Source: Psychrobacter raelei
GTDB taxonomy: Bacteria > Pseudomonadota > Gammaproteobacteria > Pseudomonadales > Moraxellaceae
NCBI RefSeq assembly: GCF_022631235.3
Contig: NZ_CP093310.2
Location: 2,542,001 to 2,606,000, forward strand
DNA length: 64,000 nucleotides
Reading direction: 5' to 3'
In this document: piece by piece, positions 1 to 10,252 of the stretch
Layout: every line of letters starts with the position of its first letter
Position numbering within the stretch: position 1 is the first letter of the stretch
Notes under the pieces: generated by a model
What the model was told of the DNA's origin: nothing
The model's database searches: none
The model's input: only the letters and a program-made list of their open reading frames with translations
Position numbers and translations under genes: made by a program

Positions 1-1299
1 ATTATTGAGTTAGACCGCGGCAAGCTCAGCAGCTATGACGTGACCCAAGGCGCTGGCGGTTACGCACGCTATCAAGAGCTAAAAGAGCAGCAATTGATCG
101 CCGAAGAGAAAAACAATGCCAATTTCGATAAAAAACTCGCTCAAGAAGAGGTATGGATTCGCCAAGGCATTAAAGCACGCCGTACCCGTAATGAAGGCCG
201 TGTACGTGAGCTAAAACAGTTGCGAGAAGAGCGCAAACAACGCCGTGAACAAGTAGGCAATGTCAACATCACCATGACCAGCGGCGATAAGAGCGGGAAG
301 CTTGTGTGTAAAGTGAAAGACCTACATCTTGAATATGATGGTAATGTATTGGTCGATAACTTTACCACCACAATCGTGCGTGGTGACAAAATCGGTATTA
401 TTGGACCAAATGGCGCGGGTAAAACTACCCTGATTAAAGCCATCTTAGATATGTCTGATGATGAGGTTATCCAAACTGGTAGCGTAACTTTGGGCACCAA
501 TTTACAGATTGCTTTTTTCGATCAGTTGCGTGATCAATTAGATCTTGAGGCCAGTGTGGCTCAAAACGTCTCTGAAGGTTCAGACTTCATTGAAGTCGGT
601 GGCAAAAAAACCCATATTATGAGCTACTTACAAGATTTCTTATTTGCACCAGAGCGGGCACGTACCCCCGTAAAAGCCTTGTCGGGTGGTGAGCGTAACC
701 GCGTGCTTCTGGCCAAGCAGCTGTTAAAGCCTGCCAACATTCTGGTGCTTGATGAGCCGACCAACGACTTGGATATGGCCACCCTTGAGTTATTAGAAGA
801 ATCGGTTGCCAGCTTCAATGGCACTATCCTTCTTATCAGCCATGACCGTGCTTTTATGGATAACGTGGTGACCTCTACTTGGGTCTTTGATAAGGACGAA
901 GCAGGCAAAGGCATCGTTAAAGAATACGTCGGCGGCTATCAAGATTACTTGGTTCAAAAACAGCGCGAAGACAGCTTTGCCAGCAAAAACCCGAGCGCTA
1001 AAGTCGAGGCCGAAAAAAAACCTGTTAAAGTGGCACAGCCTACATCTAATAATACTGATGACAAAGCGACAACAGCCCCCAAACGTAAGCTTAGCTATAA
1101 TGAGCAGCGTGAACTTGACGCCTTACCCAAGCAAATTGCTGAGCTTGAAAAAGAGCAAAATCAGCTGCAACAAAAATTGGCCGACGGCTCGTGGTTTACC
1201 ACGGACTTAGAAGCTGCCACTGCTGCCAGTGAAAGACTGTCAGAGATCGATGAAGCGCTCATGGCCAAATTAGAGCGCTGGGATGAGCTAGACAGCTAA
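1..1299 (+). CDS. uup: ABC-F family ATPase Uup (5' truncated by window edge)
   Basis: The frame is open from base 1, so the start and the first ATPase domain lie outside the window; 432 residues are visible. They hold the inter-domain linker, rich in charged residues, then the second ABC domain with Walker A GPNGAGKTT (near base 405), signature LSGGE (near 680) and Walker B ILVLDEPTNDLD (near 740). A Lys/Glu-rich coiled-coil tail follows from about base 1090. ABC-F proteins have no membrane segments and act on ribosomes or branched DNA; Uup is known for effects on transposon excision and ribosome function. The C-terminal coiled coil separates Uup from EttA and YheS types. The GTG at 40 is only an internal codon. 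Confidence 0.9.
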   Translation: MIELDRGKLSSYDVTQGAGGYARYQELKEQQLIAEEKNNANFDKKLAQEEVWIRQGIKARRTRNEGRVRELKQLREERKQRREQVGNVNITMTSGDKSGKLVCKVKDLHLEYDGNVLVDNFTTTIVRGDKIGIIGPNGAGKTTLIKAILDMSDDEVIQTGSVTLGTNLQIAFFDQLRDQLDLEASVAQNVSEGSDFIEVGGKKTHIMSYLQDFLFAPERARTPVKALSGGERNRVLLAKQLLKPANILVLDEPTNDLDMATLELLEESVASFNGTILLISHDRAFMDNVVTSTWVFDKDEAGKGIVKEYVGGYQDYLVQKQREDSFASKNPSAKVEAEKKPVKVAQPTSNNTDDKATTAPKRKLSYNEQRELDALPKQIAELEKEQNQLQQKLADGSWFTTDLEAATAASERLSEIDEALMAKLERWDELDS

Positions 1300-1345
1300 C
1301 TGCCGCAAGCTCATTGTCCGCAAAGCAAGTCCTTAATGAGTTAAT

Positions 1346-2539
1346 ATGACTGATTCCAATACCCCCACTCCCAATCCAAAAAAACAGGAGTCTAATAAGA
1401 TTCCTGTTGTTACTTCTGTGCAGCAGTTTGACCCCAAACAAAGCGCGCACGCCTCGCCTGCTGAGACCTCTGTGGCTCAATCTGTTAACAGCTCGGTTAA
1501 CCAGACCAGTGACAAGGCCGCAGGATCAAAGGCGCTGCCTATTCCTGCTGGGATGCCAAGCATTACTGATAACCATAAGCAGGCACATATAGCAGATAAG
1601 AAGCCTTTTAAGTGGCAGTTTTTATTGCCTCAGTACTGGCTGATCTGGCTCATGCTGGCTTTATTTTTGTTGCTGATGTATCTGCCTCTACGCTATCAAT
1701 TTTGGATAGGTCGTAAGCTGGGTATCATCCTCTATCATCTGCTACAAGGTCGACGTAGGGATACCTTGGTGAACTTAAGATTGGCCTTTCCTGAAAAAAT
1801 GGAGGCTGAGCGTGAACGTATGGCAAAGCAGGTCTTCGTCAATCAAGGCATTGGTATCTTCGAAACCTTGTGTGCTTGGCTGCGCCCGAATGTGTTTATG
1901 CGTACCTTTTCTATTTCAGGGCTTCAGCACTTAGTGCAAGCTCAGCAGCAAGGTAGAGCGGTGTTGTTATTAGGCGCTCACTATACCATGTTGGATTTGG
2001 GTGGCCGTTTGTTTACGCAGTTTGCTGCCACTGACTGTGTGTATCGTCCACAAAACAATCCACTGCTTGACTGGTTCATTTATAATGGTCGCCGCAATAT
2101 TTTTGATGAGCAGATTGATCACAGCGATATGCGCAAACTGGTAAACCGTATTAAGCTTGGTAAAATTATCTGGTACTCCCCTGATCAAGATTACGGTTTA
2201 AAGCATGGGGTTATGGCACCCTTTTTTGGCGTACCTGCTGCCACCGTTACTGCGCCTAGACGACTGGCAAAACTGGGCAAGAAGTCTACTCCCCCAGCGG
2301 TCATGGCTTTACATACTTACCGTCAGACGCCAGATAATATGCCAAAAGGTAAGCGTCCGCATTACCACCTTACTATTACACCGATAATAGACGGCTATCC
2401 CTCAGCTGATGAAGTCGCTGATGCTACTCGTATCAATGAGGTATTAGAGAGTCTTATTCGTATTGACCCCACCCAGTGGATGTGGTTTCACAAGCGTTAT
2501 AAAAATACGCCTAATGGCCGCAGTGACTACTATCGTTGA
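1346..2539 (+). CDS. Lipid A biosynthesis lauroyl/myristoyl acyltransferase (LpxL/HtrB family)
   Basis: This 397-residue inner-membrane acyltransferase would transfer a secondary acyl chain from acyl-ACP to the Kdo-lipid A precursor or a related lipid. The catalytic HX4D motif is visible as HYTMLD (His212, Asp217), preceded by a Leu-rich membrane segment near residues 93-115. The first 85 residues are Ser/Thr/Pro/Gln-rich and probably disordered, which makes the protein about 80-90 residues longer than E. coli LpxL (about 306). It follows uup by 46 bases, and a strong terminator lies after it. Which of LpxL, LpxM or another LPLAT paralog it is cannot be settled by reading. Confidence 0.88.
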   Translation: MTDSNTPTPNPKKQESNKIPVVTSVQQFDPKQSAHASPAETSVAQSVNSSVNQTSDKAAGSKALPIPAGMPSITDNHKQAHIADKKPFKWQFLLPQYWLIWLMLALFLLLMYLPLRYQFWIGRKLGIILYHLLQGRRRDTLVNLRLAFPEKMEAERERMAKQVFVNQGIGIFETLCAWLRPNVFMRTFSISGLQHLVQAQQQGRAVLLLGAHYTMLDLGGRLFTQFAATDCVYRPQNNPLLDWFIYNGRRNIFDEQIDHSDMRKLVNRIKLGKIIWYSPDQDYGLKHGVMAPFFGVPAATVTAPRRLAKLGKKSTPPAVMALHTYRQTPDNMPKGKRPHYHLTITPIIDGYPSADEVADATRINEVLESLIRIDPTQWMWFHKRYKNTPNGRSDYYR

Positions 2540-2572
2540 TTGACACCGATTCATTCAGTCAGACATCTAAGT

Positions 2573-2606
2573 AAAAAGACGCCCCTTTGAAAGAGGCGTC
2601 TTTTTT
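2573..2606. terminator. Bidirectional intrinsic terminator
   Basis: A perfect 10-bp stem (AAAAGACGCC / GGCGTCTTTT, 11-nt loop) has a T run on each strand. It lies between the convergent acyltransferase and RTX lipase genes and can serve both. Confidence 0.85.
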
Positions 2607-2623
2607 GGTCAAGAAGCTATTGA

Positions 2624-4492
2624 TTAAATAATAACCGCACTGGCCAACACATCGTCAACCGTTGAATTTAATACGGTTAAGTAGTCATTAGCATTTAAGG
2701 CCACTAAAACATCAGCCTTAGACTGAATGGTGTGACTGGCCAGACTGGTTAAATCATTAAATAACGATGAGGAGAATTCAATAATATCGTGATAGCCAAT
2801 GTCGTTATTAAAGTCAAGGATAGTATCTGAGCCTGCGTTATTATTAACAACAAAGGTGTCATTGCCGATACCACCAATCAACCAATCATTGCCCGCACCC
2901 CCATCTAAGCGGTCATCACCTTCTGCACCGTACAGCTTGTCATTACCACCAAGACCATACAGCACATCATTGCCTTCACCACCATGTAAGGTGTTATTAC
3001 CTTTGGTACCTTGAATGGTATCATCACCATCACGACCGAAAACGATATTACCACTTAAATTATCATCTGCATCACTGCCTTCGGTGTGGATGCCATACTC
3101 TTTGCCTTTGCTGAACCATTTAATTACTGGACGGTTCTCAATCAGACCTGTGCTACCAATATCATAGTTGTTTAGGTGGCTTGCCAATTCACCATTGAAG
3201 CTGACTGATTCAACATTATTGGCCTCAACCAAATTGGTGCCTTTTTTATCTAAGAAAAATAAGGTGTCATCGGCCATCTTAAAGACATCCCAGTCGCCAC
3301 TTCTACCTTCGATGCGTATTTGGTCATGACCCTCATTGCCATCAACATGATCAACGCCTGTACCTGCTTTGATAATATCATCACCCAAACCTGCGTCGAT
3401 ATAATCAAAGTTTTTGCCACCAGCGATTAAATCATTGTGTTCGCTACCCACAATAAAGGCGGCGCTGCCATAATGGCTTGAGGTGTGCGACTTGTCATCT
3501 TGCACCCATGTTGTCGCTCGGCTTACGGCGGTTAAATCTGCCACTATAACGGTGCTGTCTTGCTTGGTATATTCATAGAAAGTAGAGTTGCTAATGCGGC
3601 TGATGGCATCTGTGGTAATACCATTAATGTGCGCATACCAGCCAGTAGGGATATTTAATAGTGAAAATAAGCTCACATCCCAAATAGGAGATGCATATAC
3701 ATCATTGAATAACACCACGTTATCAGTTGAGCCATCAAAATCTTTATCTGGGTTGACCAATCCAAAATCTGCTGCCTTGATAGCATCAATAATACTAGAC
3801 TCGCTGCCAGTAATACGATGTACCACATCGTTCTCATAACCAAAGTTTAAAATAACGTCGGAGTTTTCATAAATGGTAGGTACGGCAAAGGCCATATAGT
3901 CAGCATCTTCAAAAAAACCATCTGCCAAATTTTCACGCTCAGCGGCGATCATATTAGTTACAGCAGCGCCTGCACTATATCCACTAATAAGGACATCGCT
4001 ACCGTCTAAACCATTGGCAACAGCAAAGTCTTTAACGATAGTTAAAATAGGCTCTAATAAAGTGATGCCTTTACGGCTATTAAAATCCAGATAGTCTAAG
4101 ACATCGATGAGATTATTGGTGCCCGAAATGTTGAGGTTAATGCCTATCAGTTTGCCGGCATTGTCATATTGGCCGAAGATAAGCGCTTGCGGGCCACCCA
4201 CAGTCTTGCCACTGAACAGGCTATCTATTTGAAAGTAGCCTTCCTTATCTACTAAAGAATCACTGACACCTAAGTCGCTAGGCGTAAGCTGCGCCCAACC
4301 ATCAGGAATACCCACTTTAGTCTCATTGGGGAACAAATCACCGGTCAGTTTACCAACAACATTTAGCGCATCAGCGCCTGGGATAAAGCCAAAAAAGCTG
4401 ACTGCATTGGTATAGGCTGAGAGACGACTGGCATCGTCTACTAATTTGGCGGCCTCTTCACTTGAGTAGTTTTTATAGTCGAACATTCCCAT
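2624..4492 (-). CDS. RTX-repeat secreted lipase (family I.3-like triacylglycerol lipase)
   Basis: This 622-residue protein has an N-terminal lipase-like half and a C-terminal hemolysin-type calcium-binding half. The nucleophile elbow reads GYSAG (Ser173), where family I.3 usually has [15 protein letters not shown] (Asp222) matches the GYENDPVFR segment that carries the catalytic Asp in Pseudomonas family I.3 lipases. From about residue 480, GGxGxDxLx nonapeptides repeat ([30 protein letters not shown]). There is no Sec signal peptide; the end is the hydrophobic, acidic type used by type I secretion. AAGGA sits 11 bases before the ATG. No type I secretion genes are nearby, so the exporter must be encoded elsewhere. 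Lipase versus polyurethanase activity cannot be decided. Confidence 0.82.
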   Translation of the reverse strand: MGMFDYKNYSSEEAAKLVDDASRLSAYTNAVSFFGFIPGADALNVVGKLTGDLFPNETKVGIPDGWAQLTPSDLGVSDSLVDKEGYFQIDSLFSGKTVGGPQALIFGQYDNAGKLIGINLNISGTNNLIDVLDYLDFNSRKGITLLEPILTIVKDFAVANGLDGSDVLISGYSAGAAVTNMIAAERENLADGFFEDADYMAFAVPTIYENSDVILNFGYENDVVHRITGSESSIIDAIKAADFGLVNPDKDFDGSTDNVVLFNDVYASPIWDVSLFSLLNIPTGWYAHINGITTDAISRISNSTFYEYTKQDSTVIVADLTAVSRATTWVQDDKSHTSSHYGSAAFIVGSEHNDLIAGGKNFDYIDAGLGDDIIKAGTGVDHVDGNEGHDQIRIEGRSGDWDVFKMADDTLFFLDKKGTNLVEANNVESVSFNGELASHLNNYDIGSTGLIENRPVIKWFSKGKEYGIHTEGSDADDNLSGNIVFGRDGDDTIQGTKGNNTLHGGEGNDVLYGLGGNDKLYGAEGDDRLDGGAGNDWLIGGIGNDTFVVNNNAGSDTILDFNNDIGYHDIIEFSSSLFNDLTSLASHTIQSKADVLVALNANDYLTVLNSTVDDVLASAVII

Positions 4493-4992
4493 ACACGTTA
4501 TATCCTTATATTGTGTAGTAAATCCATTTTACTGGGTTAAGTTGAGACCTGACTATAAAACACTAATGCAAGTCTTAATATAGCGGAATGTAAACCAATG
4601 AGTTCATTTTTTCTACAAAGTGTTGCCCATATTAAATTATTTTTTAATACCTTACTTTAATACCTTGCTTCAATTAAATAAAAATAATTAACACAATAAA
4701 ATCAAATACTTAATAAAAAATTAGTTTATATTAAATAAAATAAAGCTTAAGTTATCAAGCAGATACAGCCCCTTGATAGTCACGCTATTAACGCAGTCAT
4801 TAAGACGGCAAGCTAAGACAAAAAACTTGCGTAAACCTGCTATTGTAGTTTGTTTCGCTGTCCTTTTATGCTAATGCCTAAGGCCAATAGGCTAAGCAAA
4901 TAAATCAGAATTTGTTATACTGCATTTACTTAAAATAGCTTCTTATATCTAAAGCCAGCCAAACCACTTCTCTTTGTAAAAGTAGACCCCTT
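4493..4992. other. 500-base AT-rich intergenic region between divergent genes
   Basis: This spacer separates the RTX lipase (leftward) from trpS (rightward). It holds long A/T runs around 4610-4745 and one recognisable promoter element near 4913. I see no RNA gene, no T-box-like structure and no convincing trp leader. Confidence 0.6.
4913..4921 (+). promoter_or_regulatory. Extended -10 promoter element for trpS
   Basis: TGTTATACT combines a TG extension with a TATACT hexamer about 72 bases before the trpS ATG. No good -35 hexamer is seen at 17 bases, which fits an extended -10 promoter. Inferred from sequence only. Confidence 0.45.
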
Positions 4993-6090
4993 ATGACTGT
5001 AGAACAAAATACTTCAGAGCACACTCAAAAAGCCGAAGACACTCAGCCAAAACGTATCTTAACTGGTGTTACCACAACCGGTATCCCACACTTAGGTAAC
5101 TATGTGGGCGCTATTCGTCCTGCGATTCAATCTGCGCAAAACAGCCTAAATGAAGAAGATCAGTCTTTTTTCTTTTTGGCCGACTACCATGGCATTATCA
5201 AATGCTATGACCCAAAACAAATTCACGAATCAACCAAAGCCATTGCCGCCACTTGGCTTGCGTGTGGTCTTGACCCTGAAAAGGTAGTGTTTTATCGTCA
5301 ATCTGATGTGCCTGAGATTCCAGAGCTTGCGTGGATTTTAAACTGTTCATGTCCCAAAGGACTGATGAACCGAGCCCATGCTTATAAAGCGGCGGTCGAC
5401 ATTAATAATGAAAAAAGTGACGTGGATCCCGACCAAGGTATCACCATGGGTCTGTTTGGGTATCCTGTATTAATGGCCGCTGACATCTTAATGTTTAATG
5501 CCACCCATGTGCCTGTCGGCCGTGACCAAATCCAGCACATTGAAATGGCGCGCGATATCGCCGGTACGTTCAACCACAAGTACAAGTCATTATTTACCCT
5601 ACCCTCTGCGGTGGTAGATGAAAATGTGGCGCTACTCACCGGTCTTGATGGTCGCAAGATGAGCAAAAGCTACGGCAATACCATTCCTTTATTTGGTGAA
5701 TATAACCCACAAGTAGACCCCGAAAAGCAGATGCGTAAGGCCATCATGCAAATTGTGACCAATTCACAAGCCCCTGAAGAGCCAAAAAATCCTGATGACT
5801 CGGTAATCTTTGAGATCTATAAAGCCTTTGGTAGCACAGAAGAGATTGCAGATTTACGTGCTCAGTTTGAGGCGGGGATTGCTTGGGGCGATGCTAAGCA
5901 GATTTTATTTGAAAAAATTAATAGTGAAATCGCCCCTTTCCGCGAGCGTTATTTTGAGCTGATGGCCAACCCTAAAGAGCTAGAGGAAATCTTGCTCATG
6001 GGGGCCGAAAAAGCCCGCCGTCACAGCCGCAAACAGTTGGATAAAACACGCCGTGCTATCGGTATTAAGCCGTTAGCTAAGCTTAAATAA
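4993..6090 (+). CDS. trpS: Tryptophan--tRNA ligase
   Basis: TrpS charges tRNA-Trp with tryptophan in the cytoplasm using ATP. The 365-residue protein is a class I synthetase: the HIGH-type motif appears as PHLGN (residues 32-36) and the KMSKS loop is exact (222-226). The stretch [13 protein letters not shown] is the conserved TrpRS active-site helix. The first 20 residues are a polar extension before the Rossmann fold. The gene is followed 12 bases later by scpA, so trpS-scpA-scpB may be cotranscribed. Confidence 0.96.
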   Translation: MTVEQNTSEHTQKAEDTQPKRILTGVTTTGIPHLGNYVGAIRPAIQSAQNSLNEEDQSFFFLADYHGIIKCYDPKQIHESTKAIAATWLACGLDPEKVVFYRQSDVPEIPELAWILNCSCPKGLMNRAHAYKAAVDINNEKSDVDPDQGITMGLFGYPVLMAADILMFNATHVPVGRDQIQHIEMARDIAGTFNHKYKSLFTLPSAVVDENVALLTGLDGRKMSKSYGNTIPLFGEYNPQVDPEKQMRKAIMQIVTNSQAPEEPKNPDDSVIFEIYKAFGSTEEIADLRAQFEAGIAWGDAKQILFEKINSEIAPFRERYFELMANPKELEEILLMGAEKARRHSRKQLDKTRRAIGIKPLAKLK

Positions 6091-6102
6091 GGTTGGCATT
6101 TT

Positions 6103-7050
6103 TTGACAACTGTAAATGATAGCCGCTCAGACACGCAGGCCTATTCTGAGCCAAATTTAGACTCAGGCGCTGGTATTAGAATCTATACCACGCCTGTACA
6201 GTCATTGCCAGAAGACTTGTACATACCACCTCAAGCTTTTGCCATTTGGCTTGATCAGTTTGAAGGCCCACTCGACTTTTTATTATATCTGGTCAAAAAG
6301 AACAATTTTGACATCACAGACACCGCTATTTTGCCAATTACTGAGCAGTATTTGGCATATATCGATGAGCTTGATGCTGATCATTTTGAGCTGGCTGGTG
6401 ATTATCTGCTGATGGCTTCGACTTTGATTGCCATTAAGACCGAGCTATTGTTACCGGCGCCTGAGAAGTTAGAAGATGAGCGCGACCCGAAAGCTGAATT
6501 AATATCTCGCTTGGAGGACTATGCTCAAATTAAGGAGGCTGCTCGTCGTTTGGACAATCTGATACGTCTAGAGCGTGATGTATTTTTGGCAATGGCTAGC
6601 CTGCCAGACCCTGAGGTTATGGCTGCTCAGCTACCCAGCTACCCTGCTGAAATACTGGTGGAGAGCTTATTAAAAATGCAGCTTAAACCTGACTATCAGA
6701 TGCACAGTATCAAAGTTGATCCTATTCCCTTATCAGATCGTATTGCCAGCATCAGTCGCCAGTTAAGTGAACGTGGTGAAGGCGCCTTTATTGAGCTTCT
6801 TGATCAGAGTCAGGGACGTCTTGGGGTGGTGGTCAGCTTCGTGGCTGTGCTTGAGCTAATGAAGCGTCAGATTATTGATGTGATTGAGACAGACAGCGCG
6901 TTAACAACTGCGTCTGCGGCCATAAAACCACTCGTCACCCATAACATTGCCAATACCGCACAAGATGCCGTTACAGATGGCGCAGTACCGGCTGAGCATA
7001 AGCCGCATACTTATAGCCTATCAAGTTTAAAGCTGCGCTGGGTCGCTTAA
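6103..7050 (+). CDS. scpA: Segregation and condensation protein A
   Basis: ScpA is the kleisin subunit that bridges SMC heads in the chromosome-condensing SMC-ScpAB complex. The 315-residue sequence has the signature FEGPLDFLLYLVKKNNFDI near residues 48-66 and a C-terminal winged-helix region around 210-260 (GRLGVVVSFVAVLELMKRQ). The chosen start is TTG at 6103, with AAGG about 10 bases upstream, just after the trpS stop. The first 40 residues are low in conservation, so a later start is possible. scpB lies 73 bases downstream, the usual pairing. Confidence 0.93.
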   Translation: MTTVNDSRSDTQAYSEPNLDSGAGIRIYTTPVQSLPEDLYIPPQAFAIWLDQFEGPLDFLLYLVKKNNFDITDTAILPITEQYLAYIDELDADHFELAGDYLLMASTLIAIKTELLLPAPEKLEDERDPKAELISRLEDYAQIKEAARRLDNLIRLERDVFLAMASLPDPEVMAAQLPSYPAEILVESLLKMQLKPDYQMHSIKVDPIPLSDRIASISRQLSERGEGAFIELLDQSQGRLGVVVSFVAVLELMKRQIIDVIETDSALTTASAAIKPLVTHNIANTAQDAVTDGAVPAEHKPHTYSLSSLKLRWVA

Positions 7051-7123
7051 TTCTTTATTGACTATGATGCCAATCCTCCTCGTCTGTGTGACCCCCCTTT
7101 AATTTTTAAAAGCCTTACTGATT

Positions 7124-7783
7124 ATGCCCAATACGCCTTTTAACACGCCCCTTACAGTTACCACAGTTTCAGACCCCCATAAGGACAATGATGTGGCAGC
7201 AACAGGTCAATCGGCACAGGCTGACATGAGCGATACAGCGCAAACTGACCTTAACAATTTTCACCGTTATGATCAGCTAAGCCGCCGTATTGAAGTGTTG
7301 CTACATGCCTCTGAATCACCTCTGACCGACAGCCAGCTTAGAAAACATCTGTCTTTATCAAAGCCGGAGCTTGAGACTGCTCTGTTAGTCTTACAGCAAA
7401 GACTGACCACAGGTGTACTCAGCTTAAGTGAATCTGCCAGCGGCTATCGGCTACAGATTCGCAGTGAATATAGTGCATTAATTCAACACGTCTTCCCGCA
7501 GCGATTAGAGAGCTTAAGTCAGGCATTGCTTGAGACTTTAAGCGTGATTGCTTATAAACAGCCGGTGACCCGAGGTGATATTGAGCAGGTGCGAGGTGTC
7601 ACCGTATCTAGCAATATCTTAAGGCAGCTGTTTGATAAAGGCTGGATTATTGAAAAAGGCTATCGAGAGACTCTAGGGCGCCCTGCCCTTTTGCATACCA
7701 CGCCACAGTTTTTGGATGCCTTTGGGCTTGAGAGCCTAGAGCAGTTGCCGCCACTTCCTGATTTAAATTTGCAAAGTGACTAG
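7124..7783 (+). CDS. scpB: Segregation and condensation protein B
   Basis: ScpB forms a dimer that binds the ScpA kleisin in the SMC condensin. The 219-residue protein carries two winged-helix domains; the diagnostic stretch ETLSVIAYKQPVTRGDIEQ with RGVTVSSNILRQL spans about residues 137-170, followed by GRPALLHTT. The first 45 residues are polar and probably unstructured. It sits directly after scpA. Confidence 0.93.
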   Translation: MPNTPFNTPLTVTTVSDPHKDNDVAATGQSAQADMSDTAQTDLNNFHRYDQLSRRIEVLLHASESPLTDSQLRKHLSLSKPELETALLVLQQRLTTGVLSLSESASGYRLQIRSEYSALIQHVFPQRLESLSQALLETLSVIAYKQPVTRGDIEQVRGVTVSSNILRQLFDKGWIIEKGYRETLGRPALLHTTPQFLDAFGLESLEQLPPLPDLNLQSD

Positions 7784-7823
7784 GGCATTCAAGCCAAGCG
7801 GTAGGCATCTCATTGATAACTAT

Positions 7824-7898
7824 CTATGATGTAAAAACAGACTATGATGTAAAAATAGACAGGCAGTCATATTTGCATAGCTTATTTTGCATAGCTTA
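7824..7898. repeat. Two short tandem duplications in the hydrolase leader
   Basis: An 18-bp unit beginning CTATGATGTAAAAA is present twice (7824-7841 and 7842-7859), with one mismatch. A second unit containing TTTGCATAGCTTA is repeated at 14-base spacing (starts 7872 and 7886). Both lie just before the alpha/beta hydrolase gene. Confidence 0.7.
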
Positions 7899-7920
7899 TA
7901 AGGATATAAAGTGATCAACG

Positions 7921-8928
7921 ATGATACATCAAACGCTTAATCTTGTGACCACAGCAGACCATCAGCAAATTGCTGTTTGGAAAATTACAGATAATGAGGC
8001 CATTAAAAACCCCCTAAATCCGTCTGTAGACAATCATAAAAGACAAAATCTATTGTTGCTTCATGGCGCTTTTTCGGACAAAGGGGTCTGCCTCGGTATT
8101 GCCAGTTATTTTGCGTCTTTAGGTTATCCCTGTTTTATTATGGAATGGCGTGGTCATGGCAGTAGCAGCCAGCCCAAAACGCCCTATCATTTAGAAGATA
8201 TCGCTTTTTATGATATCAGGGCCACTCTTGATTACTTAGTTAACGAGCTAAACCTCGATAATTTACACTGTATCACCCACAGTGGTGGTGGTATTTGCCT
8301 AACCATGCTTCTGACCCGCCATACTGAGTATGTCGATAAAATATCTAGTATCACTTTATTTGCCTGCCAAGCTTTTGCTGCAGCGACCACCCCAGTCAGC
8401 TACGCCAAATTACTGCTAAGTAAAGCTGCCACCCGTCAAATGGGGATTGTAAGAGGCAAACGCCTAAAGCTTGGCACCATGAATGAAAGTTACTATCTAC
8501 TGTCACAGTGGATGGACTGGAACTTAAACCAAAACTTTAGTAGCTACTCGCCTACCCCGATAAGACATCAGTTAAAACAGGCCTTTAATCAGCGAATGCA
8601 TCGACTGATTGATAAACGCTCAGGCCAGGGTTTTCAACGTCGTCATACCGCTGTTATCCCGCAGCAACCCTTCGATTACCGTACTGTGATGCCCTATATC
8701 ACTACGCCCACTTATGCTATTTGTGCAGCAGGTGACTCTGTTGCACCACCACAAGGGTGTTTAAAGTTTTTACAAGCCTTTAACAATGCTAACAATCACT
8801 TTCGGGAGTTTGGTATTGCCAGTGGCGATTTAGAGAATTATAACCATACCCGTATATTTTTAAGCCGTAATGCTGCCGCCGAAGTTTGGCCCACAGTACT
8901 TAACTGGATTGAAAAGCACAGCCGCTAA
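7921..8928 (+). CDS. Alpha/beta hydrolase
   Basis: A 335-residue cytoplasmic alpha/beta-hydrolase fold enzyme. LLLHGAF is the oxyanion-hole strand, ITHSGGG holds the nucleophile Ser (about residue 121), CAAGDSVAPP near 276 offers the acid Asp, and NHTRIF near 305 the catalytic His. The whole triad is therefore present in order. The substrate is unknown; the family includes esterases, lipases and serine aminopeptidase-like enzymes. The gene stands alone, with AAGGATA 17 bases before the ATG, a rather long spacing. Confidence 0.82.
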   Translation: MIHQTLNLVTTADHQQIAVWKITDNEAIKNPLNPSVDNHKRQNLLLLHGAFSDKGVCLGIASYFASLGYPCFIMEWRGHGSSSQPKTPYHLEDIAFYDIRATLDYLVNELNLDNLHCITHSGGGICLTMLLTRHTEYVDKISSITLFACQAFAAATTPVSYAKLLLSKAATRQMGIVRGKRLKLGTMNESYYLLSQWMDWNLNQNFSSYSPTPIRHQLKQAFNQRMHRLIDKRSGQGFQRRHTAVIPQQPFDYRTVMPYITTPTYAICAAGDSVAPPQGCLKFLQAFNNANNHFREFGIASGDLENYNHTRIFLSRNAAAEVWPTVLNWIEKHSR

Positions 8929-9115
8929 TGCTTTTTCTTGTGTGGACAATAAAAAATGCAGCTGGTAACCCCTCATAACACTTATAAAGTGGCCAGATTA
9001 CTCAAGGGTGGTGAGAAAATATCCACAATAGCCACAATATCACGTACAATAGCTGCGTTAATTCTAAAAACTGAATAACCTACATTGTGAAATGTAGTCA
9101 CCCACCGATTCCAGG

Positions 9116-10162
9116 ATGCATACCATGCCTCAGTCAAATCAAAACCCCGAAACCCAAGCTCCCGATACACTACAAAGCGATGTTACCATTGACCACAATG
9201 GCGATTATCAGTTCGCAGCGCCTACCACTTCTGCCAGCACAGCCGGCACCGAAAAGCTACAAAAAGCACTGGCTCGTATGGGCCTAGGCTCACGTCGCCA
9301 AATGGAAGAGGTCATTAAAGCAGGCCGTGTTTCTATTAACCAAAAACCTGCCAGCATCGGTGATCGTGTCGAACAAGGCGATGAAATCCGTGTTGATGGC
9401 CGCCTAATTAAATACAAATCTGAGCGTGAAAAACGCCGCCGCGTTTTGGCCTATTACAAGCCAGAAGGTGAGATCTGTTCTGCCAATGATCCAGAAGGTC
9501 GTACCACGGTATTTGAGCGTCTGCCTAAGCTGACTCATGATCGCTGGATTATGGTGGGTCGTCTAGACATTAACTCTACGGGCTTATTATTATTCACCAA
9601 CGATGGCGAATTGGCGCACCGTTTAATGCACCCATCAAACGAGATTGTACGTGAATATGCGGTACGTATCTTAGGCGAGCTGACCCCTGAAATGATGCGC
9701 AATTTAACCGATGGCGTTATGCTTGAGGATGGCCTTGCTAAGTTTGAAGACATCAAACAAGGCGGCGGTGAAGGCGTAAACAAATGGTATCACGTGAAGC
9801 TAAAAGAGGGCCGTAACCGTGAAGTACGCCGTCTGATTGAATCACAAGGCCTAAAAGTGAGCCGTCTACTGCGTACCAGCTATGGCTCAGTGGATCTACC
9901 CAAAGAGCTACGTACCGGCCGCTTTATCGAGCTTGATAGAAAAGACATTCACCGTCTGATTGATCTGGTCGGCATACGTCCTCGTGAGGACATGGGTGTG
10001 CATGGTAAAGCCAAAGAGAAAAAAGAGCGCTTCCAGAAAAAACCGATGAAAGCCCGTACCATTCGTACCAGCTCTCGCAGCGGTCGTGCCAGCACCTCAA
10101 CTGGCAAAAATACCAGTGCCACTCGTGGTAGAGATACTGGTAATAGAGGCTCTAAGCGTTAA
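9116..10162 (+). CDS. rluB: 23S rRNA pseudouridine(2605) synthase
   Basis: RluB isomerises U2605 of 23S rRNA. The 348-residue protein has a 40-residue polar leader, an S4 RNA-binding domain (about residues 42-100, LARMGLGSRRQMEEVI), and the RsuA/RluB catalytic domain with GRLDINSTGLLLFTNDGE (catalytic Asp near 148). A Lys/Arg/Ser/Thr-rich basic tail of about 50 residues follows, typical of RluB and probably RNA-binding. RluE and RluF are shorter or lack this tail. ATG at 9116 is used; a second in-frame ATG lies at 9125. Confidence 0.9.
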   Translation: MHTMPQSNQNPETQAPDTLQSDVTIDHNGDYQFAAPTTSASTAGTEKLQKALARMGLGSRRQMEEVIKAGRVSINQKPASIGDRVEQGDEIRVDGRLIKYKSEREKRRRVLAYYKPEGEICSANDPEGRTTVFERLPKLTHDRWIMVGRLDINSTGLLLFTNDGELAHRLMHPSNEIVREYAVRILGELTPEMMRNLTDGVMLEDGLAKFEDIKQGGGEGVNKWYHVKLKEGRNREVRRLIESQGLKVSRLLRTSYGSVDLPKELRTGRFIELDRKDIHRLIDLVGIRPREDMGVHGKAKEKKERFQKKPMKARTIRTSSRSGRASTSTGKNTSATRGRDTGNRGSKR

Positions 10163-10208
10163 ATACGACTTTATTTATAGCGCATTTATATAAAAAGCCC
10201 TTAGTAGA

Positions 10209-10252
10209 TGAACTGAACCCCATAAGTTGGACACAACTTATGGGGTATTTTT
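10209..10252. terminator. Terminator hairpin formed from an IS-end-like sequence
   Basis: CCCCATAAGTTG and its exact complement form a 12-bp stem with loop GACA (10218-10245), followed by TATTTTTG. The left part, TGAACTGAACCCCATAAG, looks like the terminal repeat of an IS3-family element. The hairpin would end rluB transcription. Confidence 0.65.

Noticed and set aside
887..1210. Plus-strand frame inside uup
   Set aside because: It is an out-of-frame shadow of the ABC-F gene, which is continuous from base 1.
4493..4992. A trp leader, T-box or riboswitch ahead of trpS
   Set aside because: No Trp codon cluster, T-box sequence or stable alternating hairpins could be recognised; only an extended -10 promoter stands out.
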